A stretch of DNA of 64,000 bases from Luteimonas viscosa (GTDB lineage: Bacteria > Pseudomonadota > Gammaproteobacteria > Xanthomonadales > Xanthomonadaceae), in the NCBI RefSeq assembly GCF_008244685.1, contig NZ_VTFT01000001.1, forward strand, positions 2,645,248-2,709,247. Reading direction: 5' to 3'. Within the stretch, counting starts at the first letter, position 1. Each line of letters starts with the position of its first letter. Below, one piece after another: positions 36,805 through 48,808 of the stretch. Position numbers and translations under genes: made by a program. The notes beneath the pieces were generated by a model. That model saw nothing but the letters and a program-made list of their open reading frames with translations. It did no database searches and had not been told where the DNA came from.

Positions 36805-38364
36805 ATGCAATTGTCCAGCCTGGATATCGCGATCGTGCTGGCCTACCTCGCCGGCGTGTTCGTGCTGGCGCAATGGGTCTCGCGAGAGAAGGCGGGCCAT
36901 GCCAAGGACACGGACGACTATTTCCTCGCCAGCAAGTCGCTGCCGTGGTGGGCCATCGGCGCCTCGCTGATCGCGGCCAACATCTCGGCCGAGCAGATCA
37001 TCGGCATGTCCGGCTCGGGCTTCGCCATCGGCCTGGCGATCGCATCCTACGAATGGATGGCGGCCGCGACCCTGCTGATCGTCGGCAAGTGGTTCCTGCC
37101 GGTGTTCCTGCGCAACCGCATCTACACCATGCCGCAATTCCTTGAGCGTCGCTACGGCACGCGCATCCGCACGGTGATGGCGGTGTTCTGGCTGGGGCTG
37201 TACGTGTTCGTGAACCTCACCTCGATCCTGTGGCTGGGTTCGCTGGCGATCGCGCACGTGGCCGGCATCGACCAGATGGCGGCGCTGCTGGGGCTGGCGG
37301 TTTTCGCGCTCGCGTTCCAGCTCTACGGCGGGCTCAAGGCGGTCGCGCTGACCGATATCGTGCAGGTGGTGCTGCTGGTGGCCGGCGGCCTGCTGCTGGC
37401 GGGCATCACCCTCGACCGCATCGGCGAGGGCGCCGGCATCTGGGCCGGCTTCCAGCGCCTGCGCATGGAGGTGCCCGGGCACTTCCACATGATCCTGTCG
37501 CCCGACAATCCCTTCTACAAGGACCTGCCCGGCATCAGCGTGCTGATCGGCGGCATGTGGATCATGAACCTGAGCTACTGGGGCTTCAACCAGTACATCA
37601 TCCAGCGCGCGCTGGCGGCGAAGGACCTGGCCGAGGCGCAGAAGGGCGTGCTGTTCGCCGCCTTCCTCAAGCTGCTGATGCCGGTGATCGTGGTGGTGCC
37701 GGGCCTGGCCGCCGTGCTGCTGGCGCCGGACATCGCACGTCCCGATGCGGCCTACCCGGCGATGATGTCGCTGCTGCCGGCGGGCATCCTGGGCATCGTG
37801 TTCGCGGCGCTGATCGCGGCGATCGTCTCCTCGCTGGCGTCGATGACCAACTCCATCTCCACCATCTTCACCCTCGACCTGTACCGTTCGCGCAAGCGCG
37901 ACGACCAGCGCCGCCTGGTGCGCACCGGCCGCATCGTGACGGTGGTGGCGATGGCGCTGGCGGTACTCGCCGCGCGCCCGCTGCTGGGCAGCTTCGACCA
38001 GGCCTTCCAGTACATCCAGGAATACACCGGCTTCTTCACCCCGGGCATCGTGGTGATCTTCGTGCTCGGCCTGTTCTGGAAGCGCGCCAACGAGGCCGGG
38101 GCGCTCGCGGCCGCGATCGGCTCGTTCGTGCTCTCGATCGTGCTCAAGCTGGCGTGGCCGGCGCTGCCGTTCATCGATCGCGTCGGGCTGGTGTTCCTGC
38201 TGGCGCTGGCGCTGGCGGTTGTGGTGTCGCTGTCGATGCGGCACGCGCCGGAGAAGGACATCATCCGCACCGACGATGTCGACTACCGGACCGGGACTTC
38301 GTTCAACGCCGGCGCCGTGGCCGTGCTCGCGATCCTGGCGGCGCTGTACGCCGTGTTCTGGTGA
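36805..38364 (+). CDS. sodium:sugar symporter (SSS/SGLT family)
   Basis: 519 residues from ATG at 36805; a GTG directly in front could also start it, and GAGG lies eight bases upstream of the ATG. About fourteen membrane segments. Family marks: WWAIGASLIAANISAEQIIG in helices 1-2, MPQFLERRYG, and SSLASMTNSISTIFTLDLY, which carries the sodium-site serines. Probable substrate glucose, galactose or xylose. It closes the xyloglucan locus. Confidence 0.92.
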   Translation: MQLSSLDIAIVLAYLAGVFVLAQWVSREKAGHAKDTDDYFLASKSLPWWAIGASLIAANISAEQIIGMSGSGFAIGLAIASYEWMAAATLLIVGKWFLPVFLRNRIYTMPQFLERRYGTRIRTVMAVFWLGLYVFVNLTSILWLGSLAIAHVAGIDQMAALLGLAVFALAFQLYGGLKAVALTDIVQVVLLVAGGLLLAGITLDRIGEGAGIWAGFQRLRMEVPGHFHMILSPDNPFYKDLPGISVLIGGMWIMNLSYWGFNQYIIQRALAAKDLAEAQKGVLFAAFLKLLMPVIVVVPGLAAVLLAPDIARPDAAYPAMMSLLPAGILGIVFAALIAAIVSSLASMTNSISTIFTLDLYRSRKRDDQRRLVRTGRIVTVVAMALAVLAARPLLGSFDQAFQYIQEYTGFFTPGIVVIFVLGLFWKRANEAGALAAAIGSFVLSIVLKLAWPALPFIDRVGLVFLLALALAVVVSLSMRHAPEKDIIRTDDVDYRTGTSFNAGAVAVLAILAALYAVFW

Positions 38365-38843
38365 GGTCGCCCCCAGCAGGGGTGCGATGACCGCGGGATG
38401 GCGCGTCGCAACCGGGCGCGTTCCGGCCGACGTCGGAAACGACGCCGTGCCATCCGTCTCCGGGTCTTGCGATGGCGGGTGGCGCTGCAGGATCCCGTAG
38501 TGGCTTGAACGGCCCCGGTGCGGCAAGCCCGGACCGCACGCGAGCCCGCCACGCCCGCCAGGGTGTCGGCGACGCGGCGGAATCGCGCGGCAGGCAGGCG
38601 TATGATCCGGTGGCCGTCGCCGGGGGACGGTCGCCATGGCGTCGACCACCGGTGCACGAAGTACGTCCGCGGTGCCGTGGTTCGCGACGGCAAGCGGCGG
38701 GCGCGCAGTGCGGAGCCGGGATGTGATGGGGTGTCGCGCGGGACGGGCGCAGGGCGCGGGTGCGTCCGCCTGGTCCCGATGCCGCGGGAACGGTCGAGTG
38801 CTCCGCTTGCCCGATGCCGCATGTTGCCGCTGGTGAAATCGCC
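38365..38843. other. intergenic region before the kinase gene
   Basis: No gene is supportable in these 479 bases. GGAAT (38579-38583), sixteen bases, then GTAT (38600-38603) resembles an ECF sigma promoter, and TATGAT at 38601-38606 could also be read as a -10 hexamer without a matching -35. Confidence 0.4.
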
Positions 38844-41800
38844 ATGCCGGAAGATTCCGCAAGCAACATCAGGACGATCGACCGCCTCCTGGACGAGTTG
38901 CTCGACCTGGACGCGCCCGCGCGGCTGCGCCGGCTCGCCGAACTGCGCGACACGGACGCGGCGCTGGCGGCCGCGGTCGAGCGCCTGTTGTCGTTGTGCC
39001 TGGAGGAGTCGGGGGAACTGGCTCCGGGCGGCGCGCTGGAAGGCAGCCTCGCCCGCGAGTGCCTGTTCGGCGTCGAAACGCAGCCGCTGGCCGCCGGGAC
39101 ACGGGTCGGACCCTACCTGGTCGAGCGCCTGATCGGCCGGGGCGGGATGTCCGAGGTCTATCTGGCGTCCCGCCGCTTCGACGGCTTCTCCCAGCAGGTG
39201 GCGCTGAAGGTCGTGCGTTCGGACAGGGTGGGCCTCACGCTCAGGGAGCGGCTGCTTGCCGAACAGCGCACCCTGGTGCGCCTGGACCATCCGAACATCG
39301 CCCGGTTCCTGGACGCCGGCGTCGATGCCGAAGGCAACGTCTACCTCGCGATGGAGGCGATCGACGGCGGTTCGATCCTGGAAGAAGCCGCGGACAGGGA
39401 GCTCGACCTGCGCGAACGCGTCGGCTGGACGATCCATCTGTGCTCCGCGCTCGAACACGCGCACGCGCAACTGGTGGTGCATTGCGACATCAAGCCGTCC
39501 AACGTCCTGGTCGACCGGTGGGGCCAGCCGCGGCTGCTCGATTTCGGTATCGCCCAGGCCCTGGGAGAGGCCGAAGCCGATGCCACCTCGCCAGGCATCA
39601 AGCTGTTCACCCCCGATTGCGCGGCCCCGGAACAGCTCAGTGGCGCGGCGGTGTCGACCGCCACCGACGTGTTCCAGATCGGGGCCCTGCTCTACCAGCT
39701 GATCGTGGGCCGGCCCTGGCCGGTGGACGGCAACATCACCTCGATCACCCGCGTGGATTCGATCCTGCACGAGCCGGCGGTCGCGCCGAGCCGGCGCCTG
39801 GTCGAAGCGCGAGAAGACCCGCGCGTGCGCGACAACGCGGTCTCGTGCGGCGCGGCCGATGCGGAGGCGCTGGCGCGGCAGGTGCGCGGGGGCCTGGACG
39901 CGATCGTCCTCAAGTGCCTGGCGAAGAGCCCGGCGGACCGGTACGCGAGCATCGAACAACTGCGCGGCGACCTCGAAGCCTGGCGCTCGCTGCGCCCGGT
40001 CGCCGCCGCGCACGCCGGCCGCTGGGAACGGACGCGTTTGTGGTGGCGCCGCAATCGCGGTGTCGCCTCGGTGGCGGTGGTCGGCATGGCGGCGCTGTCG
40101 ATCGTGGCCGCGATGGCACTGGTACGCATCGCGGAAGAGCGCGCGCAGAAGGCGCGCGAGCAGGAGCGCGCGCTGGCGGTGGAGGGGTTCATGGGCCAGG
40201 TGTTCAAACAGGCCAGTCCCTACCTGCGCGGCGAGCAGGAACACGCGCTGGAGACCCTGGTGCGGGTGGGCGATTCGATGCTCGCCGGGAGTCGCGACGT
40301 GGATCCGCGGACGCGCCTGGCGCTGATGGCGGTGCTCGCCAACCTCGAACTGGACATGGGGCAACCGCAACTGGCGGCGACGCGCGCGCGCGAGGCGCTG
40401 CGTGCCGCCGACGCCCGCCAGGTGGACGACCCGCGGACGTTGCTCGCCATGAGCGCCCTGCTGGCCGACGCGCTCTCGCAGCAGGATCGCGACCAGGAGG
40501 CGATCCAGATGCTGGGACCGGCACTCGAACGCACCCGCGACGCCGACCTGCCGCTGGTGGAGCGGGCGCAGGCCTGGTCGCAGCTCGGCGAGCTGTACGA
40601 GACCGTCGGCCGCCTGCCCGAGGCGACCCGCCAGTTCGACGCCGTGTTCGAAGCACTGGTGGCCTCCGACGCGCCGCTGGAAAGCGGATCGATCGATGCG
40701 CTGCGACGCCTGGGCCGTTACCTCAACATCGGGCAGCGGGGCGAGGATCCGCAGCGGGTGAGGGCGATCGTGCGGCGGCTCGAATCGCCTGTTCAGGGCG
40801 AGACCGCGATCCAGCGCGCGGCGCGACTGAGCACGCTGAGCCTGGTGGGATCGCTGGCCGCGGACGATCCGGCCGCCAGCGGACGCTACGGCAAGGAAGC
40901 GGCGCAGGCGCTGGCGTCGGCGCTGGGCGCGAGCCATCCCCGGGTCTCGGTCGCATGGGGCGATGCCTGCGTCGCCTTCATCAGCGGCGGTGACCTGCTC
41001 GAGGCCAAGGCCGCCTGCGAAGCCTCCCTTGCGGGCAACGTCGAGGCGGGACGCGGGAGCACCGCATCGGCGGCGGCGGACCGCATCAACCTCGCCACCA
41101 TCGAGTACCTGCGCGGCAACTTCGCATCCGCCGGCCGGCTGGCGCGGGAGGCGATGGCCGCGGTGGACCGGGAGTCGGCGCTGTCGCTGTACCTGTTCGG
41201 TGCGGGCACGCTGGCCCGGATCGACTATCGCGAAGGCGACCAGGACGCCGCGCTCGCGCGACTCGACGAACTCGCGACGATCCAGCGCCAGCGCTATCCG
41301 GACAACGCCGACATGCGCCTGACCGTGCATACCAACCGTGCCGAGGTGCTGCTGGCGCAGGGGCGCGTCGACGCGGCGGCGGCCGCGCTCGAGGAAGCCG
41401 GCGTGCGGGCGCACACCGGTGGGCCGCTCGACCGGCTGATCGCGGGCCAGGTGCTCGCTGCGGCCGCGGTGGATGCCGCGGCCGGGCGCCGCGACGACGC
41501 GCTGGCGAAGGTGGTCGATGGCATCCGTGCCTTCGAGTCGCACCCGGCGGTGTCGCCGGCGGAACTGGCGTGGGCGCTGCTCGATGGCGGCGAGGCGCTG
41601 ATCCTGGCCGGGGAGCGCGACCCCGCGGCCGACCTGTTCGCGCGGGCGCTGGGCACCGGCCTGGATCCCGAGCGGATGCCGGGACTCTGGGCCTGGGCGA
41701 GCCTGCGCCTGGAGCAACTGCGGCCGGGAAGCGTCGAGCCGCGCGCGCTGGGCCGGGCGGTCGCGGTCGGCCGCGACCAGCTGGGATCGGCGCAACGCAG

Positions 41801-41876
41801 CGTGCCCTGCCTGCAGGCGCCCGCCGACCTCAGTGCCGGGCCGGCAAAGGCTGCTGCCCGGACAGCATGTCTTTGA
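38844..41876 (+). CDS. membrane Ser/Thr protein kinase with repeat-rich C-terminal region
   Basis: 1010 residues. An N-terminal helical part (1-85) is followed by a protein kinase domain (about 88-385): glycine-rich IGRGGMSEVY, ATP-binding Lys122 in VALKVV, catalytic loop HCDIKPSN with Asp215, and DFG at 233-235. The usual HRD arginine is Cys214. One membrane helix (about 406-428) is followed by some 580 residues of helical TPR-like repeats, presumably periplasmic. Such kinases are found next to sigma factors of the TIGR02999/ECF43 type, and one faces it here. Its 3' end overlaps that sigma gene by 47 bases on the other strand. Confidence 0.9.
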   Translation: MPEDSASNIRTIDRLLDELLDLDAPARLRRLAELRDTDAALAAAVERLLSLCLEESGELAPGGALEGSLARECLFGVETQPLAAGTRVGPYLVERLIGRGGMSEVYLASRRFDGFSQQVALKVVRSDRVGLTLRERLLAEQRTLVRLDHPNIARFLDAGVDAEGNVYLAMEAIDGGSILEEAADRELDLRERVGWTIHLCSALEHAHAQLVVHCDIKPSNVLVDRWGQPRLLDFGIAQALGEAEADATSPGIKLFTPDCAAPEQLSGAAVSTATDVFQIGALLYQLIVGRPWPVDGNITSITRVDSILHEPAVAPSRRLVEAREDPRVRDNAVSCGAADAEALARQVRGGLDAIVLKCLAKSPADRYASIEQLRGDLEAWRSLRPVAAAHAGRWERTRLWWRRNRGVASVAVVGMAALSIVAAMALVRIAEERAQKAREQERALAVEGFMGQVFKQASPYLRGEQEHALETLVRVGDSMLAGSRDVDPRTRLALMAVLANLELDMGQPQLAATRAREALRAADARQVDDPRTLLAMSALLADALSQQDRDQEAIQMLGPALERTRDADLPLVERAQAWSQLGELYETVGRLPEATRQFDAVFEALVASDAPLESGSIDALRRLGRYLNIGQRGEDPQRVRAIVRRLESPVQGETAIQRAARLSTLSLVGSLAADDPAASGRYGKEAAQALASALGASHPRVSVAWGDACVAFISGGDLLEAKAACEASLAGNVEAGRGSTASAAADRINLATIEYLRGNFASAGRLAREAMAAVDRESALSLYLFGAGTLARIDYREGDQDAALARLDELATIQRQRYPDNADMRLTVHTNRAEVLLAQGRVDAAAAALEEAGVRAHTGGPLDRLIAGQVLAAAAVDAAAGRRDDALAKVVDGIRAFESHPAVSPAELAWALLDGGEALILAGERDPAADLFARALGTGLDPERMPGLWAWASLRLEQLRPGSVEPRALGRAVAVGRDQLGSAQRSVPCLQAPADLSAGPAKAAARTACL

Positions 41877-42429
41877 CCCAGGCGCGGGCGCGCATCCAGT
41901 CGCGCTGCACGGTGCGCAGCGGCAGGCCCAGCGCCTCCATGGTCTCGGCTTCGCTGAGCCCGGCGAAGAAGCGGCATTCGAACACGCGCACCAGTCGCGG
42001 GCTGGCGTCGGCCAGGCCGCGCAAGGCCTGGTCGATCAGCAGCAATTCGTCGGCCTCGCCCTGGACCGGGATGTCCAGGTCCTCGATGTTGTGCAACACC
42101 ACGTTGGCGCCGCGCTTGTCGGCGCGTTTCTGGCGCGCGTGGTCGACGATGAACTGACGCATCGCCTGGCTGCAGATGGCCAGGAAATGCGCGCGGTCGC
42201 TGGCGTCGAGCGTGTGCTGGCGGGCGAGCTTCAGGTACGCCTCGTGGACCACGCCGGTGGTGTCCAGCGTCAGGTTCGGCCATTGCCGCACCTGGCGGCG
42301 CGCGAGCCGGCGCAGGTCCTCGTACACCAGCGGCATCAGCTTGCCCAGGGCGTCGGGTTCGCCCTTGCGGTAGGCGACCAGCAGGTCGTGGAGGCTCTGG
42401 TCCATGGTCTCGAAGAACGGGTCGCGCAT
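41830..42429 (-). CDS. ECF sigma factor, TIGR02999/ECF43-like
   Basis: 199 residues. Region 2 includes EDLRRLARRQVRQWPNLTL and HFLAICSQAMRQFIVDHARQ; region 4 includes GLSEAETMEALGLPLRTVQRDWMRARAWV. No anti-sigma gene is adjacent. The partner is more likely the kinase at 38844, because activation of this ECF group by threonine phosphorylation through a paired Ser/Thr kinase is known in Xanthomonas (EcfK/PknS). The two genes converge and overlap by 47 bases. The regulon cannot be read from here. Confidence 0.9.
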   Translation of the reverse strand: MRDPFFETMDQSLHDLLVAYRKGEPDALGKLMPLVYEDLRRLARRQVRQWPNLTLDTTGVVHEAYLKLARQHTLDASDRAHFLAICSQAMRQFIVDHARQKRADKRGANVVLHNIEDLDIPVQGEADELLLIDQALRGLADASPRLVRVFECRFFAGLSEAETMEALGLPLRTVQRDWMRARAWVKDMLSGQQPLPARH

Positions 42430-42596
42430 ACCGGACCGGCCAGCGCGCCCGGCCGCAATGCGCGACGGCCCGGGAACGCGCCGTTGACCGGGAAGTGGCG
42501 GGACGCGGTGGCCTGCTGCGTATATCCCAATCTCTCGCGGCGGCGGACAGGGGCGCCTGCCGCGTGCGCCGGTCCCCCAACACCACAGGTCATGTC

Positions 42597-43364
42597 ATGC
42601 CTTCTCCGCTGCAACTCCTGCTCGATCCCGTTTCCCTCGTCGTGTTCCTGCTGTACGCCGGACTGATGGCATGGGAGCTGTTTTTCCCCGCGCGGCGACT
42701 GCCGTCCATCCGCGGCTGGCACTGGCGCGGCCTGGCGGCATTCGCCGCGTTCTTTTTCCTGTCCTCCTACCTGCCGCTGTTCTGGAGCGCGCATCTGCAG
42801 GCCTACCAGTTGCTGGATCTGAGCCATCTGCCGGTCTGGGCCGGCGCAGTGGTTGGCGTGCTCGTGTACGAGGCCGGCGTGTATGCCTGGCACCGCAGCA
42901 TGCACGGGTCGGGCCTGCTGTGGCGCGCGCTGCACCAGATGCATCACTCGGCCGAGCGCCTGGACACGTTCGGCGCCTTCTGGTTCAGCCCGCTCGACAT
43001 GGTCGGCTGGATCGCGCTTTCCAGCCTGTGCCTGACGCTGTTGGTGGGCCTGTCGCCGGAGTCGGCGACGATGGTGCTGTACGCCACCACGTTCATGGCG
43101 GTATTCCAGCACGCCAACATCCGTACGCCGCGCTGGATGGGCTACATCCTGCAGCGCCCGGAAAGCCATTCGATCCACCACGGTCGCGGCGTGCACGCCT
43201 ACAACTATTCCGACCTGCCGCTGTTCGACATCCTGTTCGGCACCTTCCGAAACCCGAAGCGGCACGCGCCGCGACAGGGCTTCTACGACGGTGCGTCGCG
43301 GCGCGTCGCCGAGATGGTGCTGTTCCGGGACGTGTCGAAGGAACCCGGAGGCCGCGCGTCCTGA
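42597..43364 (+). CDS. sterol desaturase/fatty acid hydroxylase family protein
   Basis: 255 residues. Four membrane helices with the di-iron histidine motifs HRSMH, HQMHH and HSIHH. Members hydroxylate or desaturate lipid chains at the membrane using oxygen. The ATG at 42597 is in frame and directly precedes a hydrophobic helix; no strong ribosome-binding site is visible. Substrate unknown. Confidence 0.9.
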   Translation: MPSPLQLLLDPVSLVVFLLYAGLMAWELFFPARRLPSIRGWHWRGLAAFAAFFFLSSYLPLFWSAHLQAYQLLDLSHLPVWAGAVVGVLVYEAGVYAWHRSMHGSGLLWRALHQMHHSAERLDTFGAFWFSPLDMVGWIALSSLCLTLLVGLSPESATMVLYATTFMAVFQHANIRTPRWMGYILQRPESHSIHHGRGVHAYNYSDLPLFDILFGTFRNPKRHAPRQGFYDGASRRVAEMVLFRDVSKEPGGRAS

Positions 43365-43630
43365 TCATGCCCGTGTGTCGATCGCACCGGCACCGGCACC
43401 GGCTGCGGCCGCCCGCAACGAACTGAATCGTCGACCAGCGTCATCCGGGCGGGTCCCGTCCGCCGCATCCCCGTTGCACCGCTCCGGCGACCCTGGTCAT
43501 CGCCGACGGGACGCGCGGGTGGGGATGCCTTCCGCTTCCTGCGCCTTGTCCCTGCCCATTCCGGTGCGGGGCGGGTCCGCGCGTCTTCCGTTTTCGCGAC
43601 CTCAACCCAACCCTCTGGAGTTCCCCCGAA

Positions 43631-43981
43631 ATGTCCAACCTCGCAACCACCCTCCTGTTCCTCGTCAGCGCGCTCGGCGGTGTCGCCGTCCCCGTTCCCG
43701 AACAGGCGAACGAAACGCCCGGGCAGCATGTCGCCGGCCCTCACCATGGCGCGGCGAGCGCCGCTTCCGCGCCGAACACCGCGAACGCGAAAACCCGCGC
43801 GCGGTCCGTGGATCGCGCCTGCGACGCCGATCTCTGGCGCCAGGCCCGGCACATTCCCCGCCGCCGCGCACCGTCCGTCGCAGACTGCCAGCGTGGCCTG
43901 TCGCCGCCGCTCAGCGTGTGGGAGCAGGAACTGCTCCGCCAGCACCGCCAGTTCCACGAGCTGAATCCGGCCTGGCGGTAG
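43631..43981 (+). CDS. small secreted protein of unknown function
   Basis: 116 residues. GGAG lies about ten bases before the ATG. Residues 1-20 look like a Sec signal peptide (MSNLATTLLFLVSALGGVAV). The mature part is Ala/His/Arg-rich with two cysteines, in CDADLWRQARHIPRR and VADCQRGL, that could form a disulfide. I do not recognise a family. The gap before it (43365-43630) holds nothing I can name. Confidence 0.45.
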   Translation: MSNLATTLLFLVSALGGVAVPVPEQANETPGQHVAGPHHGAASAASAPNTANAKTRARSVDRACDADLWRQARHIPRRRAPSVADCQRGLSPPLSVWEQELLRQHRQFHELNPAWR

Positions 43982-44219
43982 GCGCGCCCACCCGGCTCGA
44001 CTCCGGCGCGTTCGCGGCACCACGCAACCGGTTCCACGAGGCCCCGCCGGCCTCTGTCCGGTTGCGCGGGGCTGCGCCGCGCTGCCGGAGGCGGGCGGCC
44101 GCAGGTTATCGCTCGGCGCGGACGTCGGCACGATCCAGCACGGAATCGAGGTGGCGCGGGAGACGTCGAGGGCCCGGCGGTTTCGTGCAGCGTCCGCGGG
44201 ACGCGTGACGACCCGGAGG

Positions 44220-44296
44220 TGGTGGCTATGGGTGGACTCGAACCACCGACCCCAGCATTATGAGTGCTGTGCTCTAACCGGCTGAGCTACATAGCC
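44220..44296 (-). tRNA. tRNA-Met (CAT), elongator type
   Basis: 77 bases with encoded CCA. Acceptor GGCTATG/CATAGCC, D stem GCTC/GAGC, anticodon stem CAGCA/TGCTG with loop CTCATAA, T stem GGTGG/CCACC with TTCGAGT loop, all perfectly paired. Close to the E. coli elongator tRNA-Met rather than the initiator: the first pair is G-C and there is no GGG/CCC anticodon stem. Confidence 0.96.
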
Positions 44297-44434
44297 AAAT
44301 CGATCGCGCGCGCAGGGCGGCGAGCCGCGTATTGTCGCGATGCGAAACCACGGCGTCAACGCCGGCCCGGGGAAGTTGGCACTTTCGCAGTGGTCGTGGC
44401 AGAGTCGGGGGCAGTAGATCTTGGAGTCCGCATC

Positions 44435-45016
44435 GTGATCGATCCGGACGGGTATCGCCCCAATGTCGGCATCGTCCTGATGCACACCGACGGTCGCGTC
44501 TTCTGGGCGCGGCGGGTGCGGCGCGACGGCTGGCAGTTCCCGCAGGGCGGGATGAACAGCGACGAGACGCCGATCGAGGCGATGTATCGCGAGCTGCGCG
44601 AGGAGACCGGCCTGCTGCCCGAGCACGTCGCGGTCCTCGGGGTGACCCCGGGCTGGCTGCGCTACCGGCTCCCGCACAACGCGATCCGCCGCAACGACCG
44701 CATGGTCTGCATCGGCCAGAAGCAGGTCTGGTTCCTGCTGCAGCTCACCGGCCAGGAGAGCGACCTGCAGCTGGACCTGACCCCCAGGCCCGAGTTCGAC
44801 CACTGGCGCTGGGTGGATTTCTGGTATCCGGTGGAGCACGTGGTGATGTTCAAGCGTGGGGTCTACGCCAGCGCGCTGCGCCACCTGGCACCGTTCGCGC
44901 GCCAGATCGCCGGGAACGCGATCCCGGCGGCCAGCATCGAACGGGACCGCGGCCGGCGCCGGCCCCGGCATCGGCCCGGCGCCGCGCGGCAGCCCTCGAG
45001 CCGGGAGCGGGACTAG
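44435..45016 (+). CDS. rppH: RNA pyrophosphohydrolase
   Basis: 193 residues from GTG with GGAG eight bases upstream. RppH removes pyrophosphate from the 5' end of mRNA and starts RNase E decay. [15 protein letters not shown] is the standard N-terminus, and the Nudix box is at about 37-59 (GGMNSDET...REETGL). [19 protein letters not shown] is a family block. The Arg/Pro-rich tail after about 165 is variable. Confidence 0.94.
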   Translation: MIDPDGYRPNVGIVLMHTDGRVFWARRVRRDGWQFPQGGMNSDETPIEAMYRELREETGLLPEHVAVLGVTPGWLRYRLPHNAIRRNDRMVCIGQKQVWFLLQLTGQESDLQLDLTPRPEFDHWRWVDFWYPVEHVVMFKRGVYASALRHLAPFARQIAGNAIPAASIERDRGRRRPRHRPGAARQPSSRERD

Positions 45017-45055
45017 GGCCGCGGACGGGCGCGCTGAATACGAGTTCTGGCGGCA

Positions 45056-45084
45056 TTGACACTCATTCTCATGTGTGGCGCAAT
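45056..45084 (+). promoter_or_regulatory. promoter with Fur-like box before bfd
   Basis: TTGACA (45056-45061), seventeen bases, CGCAAT (45079-45084). Between and over them is ACACTCATTCTCATGTGT (about 45059-45076), whose complement contains TGAGAATGAG, a good match to Fur-box hexamers. Iron-loaded Fur would block this promoter, which fits bfd and bfr downstream. Confidence 0.6.
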
Positions 45085-45115
45085 AGGCGTCCGTTCCGCG
45101 AACAGGTCGCGCGCC

Positions 45116-45331
45116 TTGTACGTCTGCATCTGCAACGGGGTCACCGAACTCGACATCCGCCGTGCGGCCGAAGCCGGCTGCGGCTCCCTGCCGGAGCTGA
45201 CCATGCGCACCGGCATCGGTGCCTGTTGCGGCACCTGCGTCGAGACCGCCAGCGCGCTGCTCGAGCAGTCACGCCCCGCCGGCATGTCCAGCGGCCTGGT
45301 CGCGCTCCCGGTCCTCTCGCGCGCGGCCTGA
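45116..45331 (+). CDS. bfd: bacterioferritin-associated ferredoxin
   Basis: 71 residues from TTG, just before [10 protein letters not shown], the usual N-terminus. An ATG 45 bases upstream lies inside the Fur-like promoter and is less likely. Four Cys bind a [2Fe-2S] cluster: the CIC pair and the CCGTC pair later. Bfd delivers electrons to bacterioferritin so that stored iron is released when iron is scarce, which agrees with the Fur-like site and with bfr 104 bases downstream. Confidence 0.85.
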   Translation: MYVCICNGVTELDIRRAAEAGCGSLPELTMRTGIGACCGTCVETASALLEQSRPAGMSSGLVALPVLSRAA

Positions 45332-45435
45332 CCGTTCCGCGCCTTTGGGGCGCGGATACAAATGCACCCTATTCGTGTTCCGTCATCCGCGCGCGGGGGG
45401 GCGCTAGAGTTGCCGCGTCCACGCTCCACGGAACC

Positions 45436-45912
45436 ATGGAAATGAAAGGCGACGCGCGGGTCATCCGCTATCTCAACCAGGCGCTCTACAACGAGCTGAC
45501 CGCGATCAACCAGTACTTCCTGCATGCCAAGATGCTGAAGAACTGGGGCCTCGAGGAGCTCGCCAAGCACGAGTACGCCGAATCGATCGACGAGATGAAG
45601 CACGCGGACATCTTGTCCGAACGCATCCTGTTCCTCGAGGGGCTGCCGAACTTCCAGGCGCTGGGCAAGCTCAAGATCGGCGAAAGTCCGGTCGAGATCC
45701 TGCGCTGCGACCTGGCGCTGGAAATGGAAGGCATCCCGCTGCTGCGCGAGGCGATCGCGTACTGCGAAACCGTCAACGACTTCGTCAGTCGCAAGCTCTT
45801 CGCCGACATCCTCGAGAGCGAGGAAGGACACGTCGACTGGCTCGAGACCCAGCTCGACCTGGTCGCGCGCATCGGCGAGCAGAACTACCTGCAGAGCAAG
45901 ATCGAGGACTGA
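45436..45912 (+). CDS. bfr: bacterioferritin
   Basis: 158 residues, or 156 from the second ATG at MKGD. Counted from MKGD, the ferroxidase ligands Glu18, Glu51 and His54 and the heme ligand Met52 are in place ([16 protein letters not shown]); later ligands are in EMEGIPLL and SEEGHVDW. Twenty-four subunits form the iron-storage shell. Pairs functionally with bfd upstream. Confidence 0.95.
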   Translation: MEMKGDARVIRYLNQALYNELTAINQYFLHAKMLKNWGLEELAKHEYAESIDEMKHADILSERILFLEGLPNFQALGKLKIGESPVEILRCDLALEMEGIPLLREAIAYCETVNDFVSRKLFADILESEEGHVDWLETQLDLVARIGEQNYLQSKIED

Positions 45913-45952
45913 GCGCCGGCGCCGGGGCTGTCCTTCGTCCCGCGTGGCGCAC

Positions 45953-45980
45953 GGACCGTCCGCCCCGTCGCGGACGGTCC
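45953..45980. terminator. hairpin between convergent bfr and histidine kinase genes
   Basis: GGACCGTCCGC (45953-45963) and GCGGACGGTCC (45970-45980) form a perfect eleven-base stem with six-base loop. It has no T-run on either strand; its place between convergent genes suggests a bidirectional transcription stop. Confidence 0.55.
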
Positions 45981-46099
45981 ACGTCGCCGTCCGGCGTGGC
46001 CACCGCGGTCGCCGCGGCATGCGTGCCGACAGGCACCGCATCGACGACCTCGACGCCGCCGCTTGCGGCCAGCAGAGGCTTGTCCGGCCGTACGGGCGC

Positions 46100-48799
<2,700 letters not shown>

Positions 48800-48808
48800 C
48801 GGTGCGCC

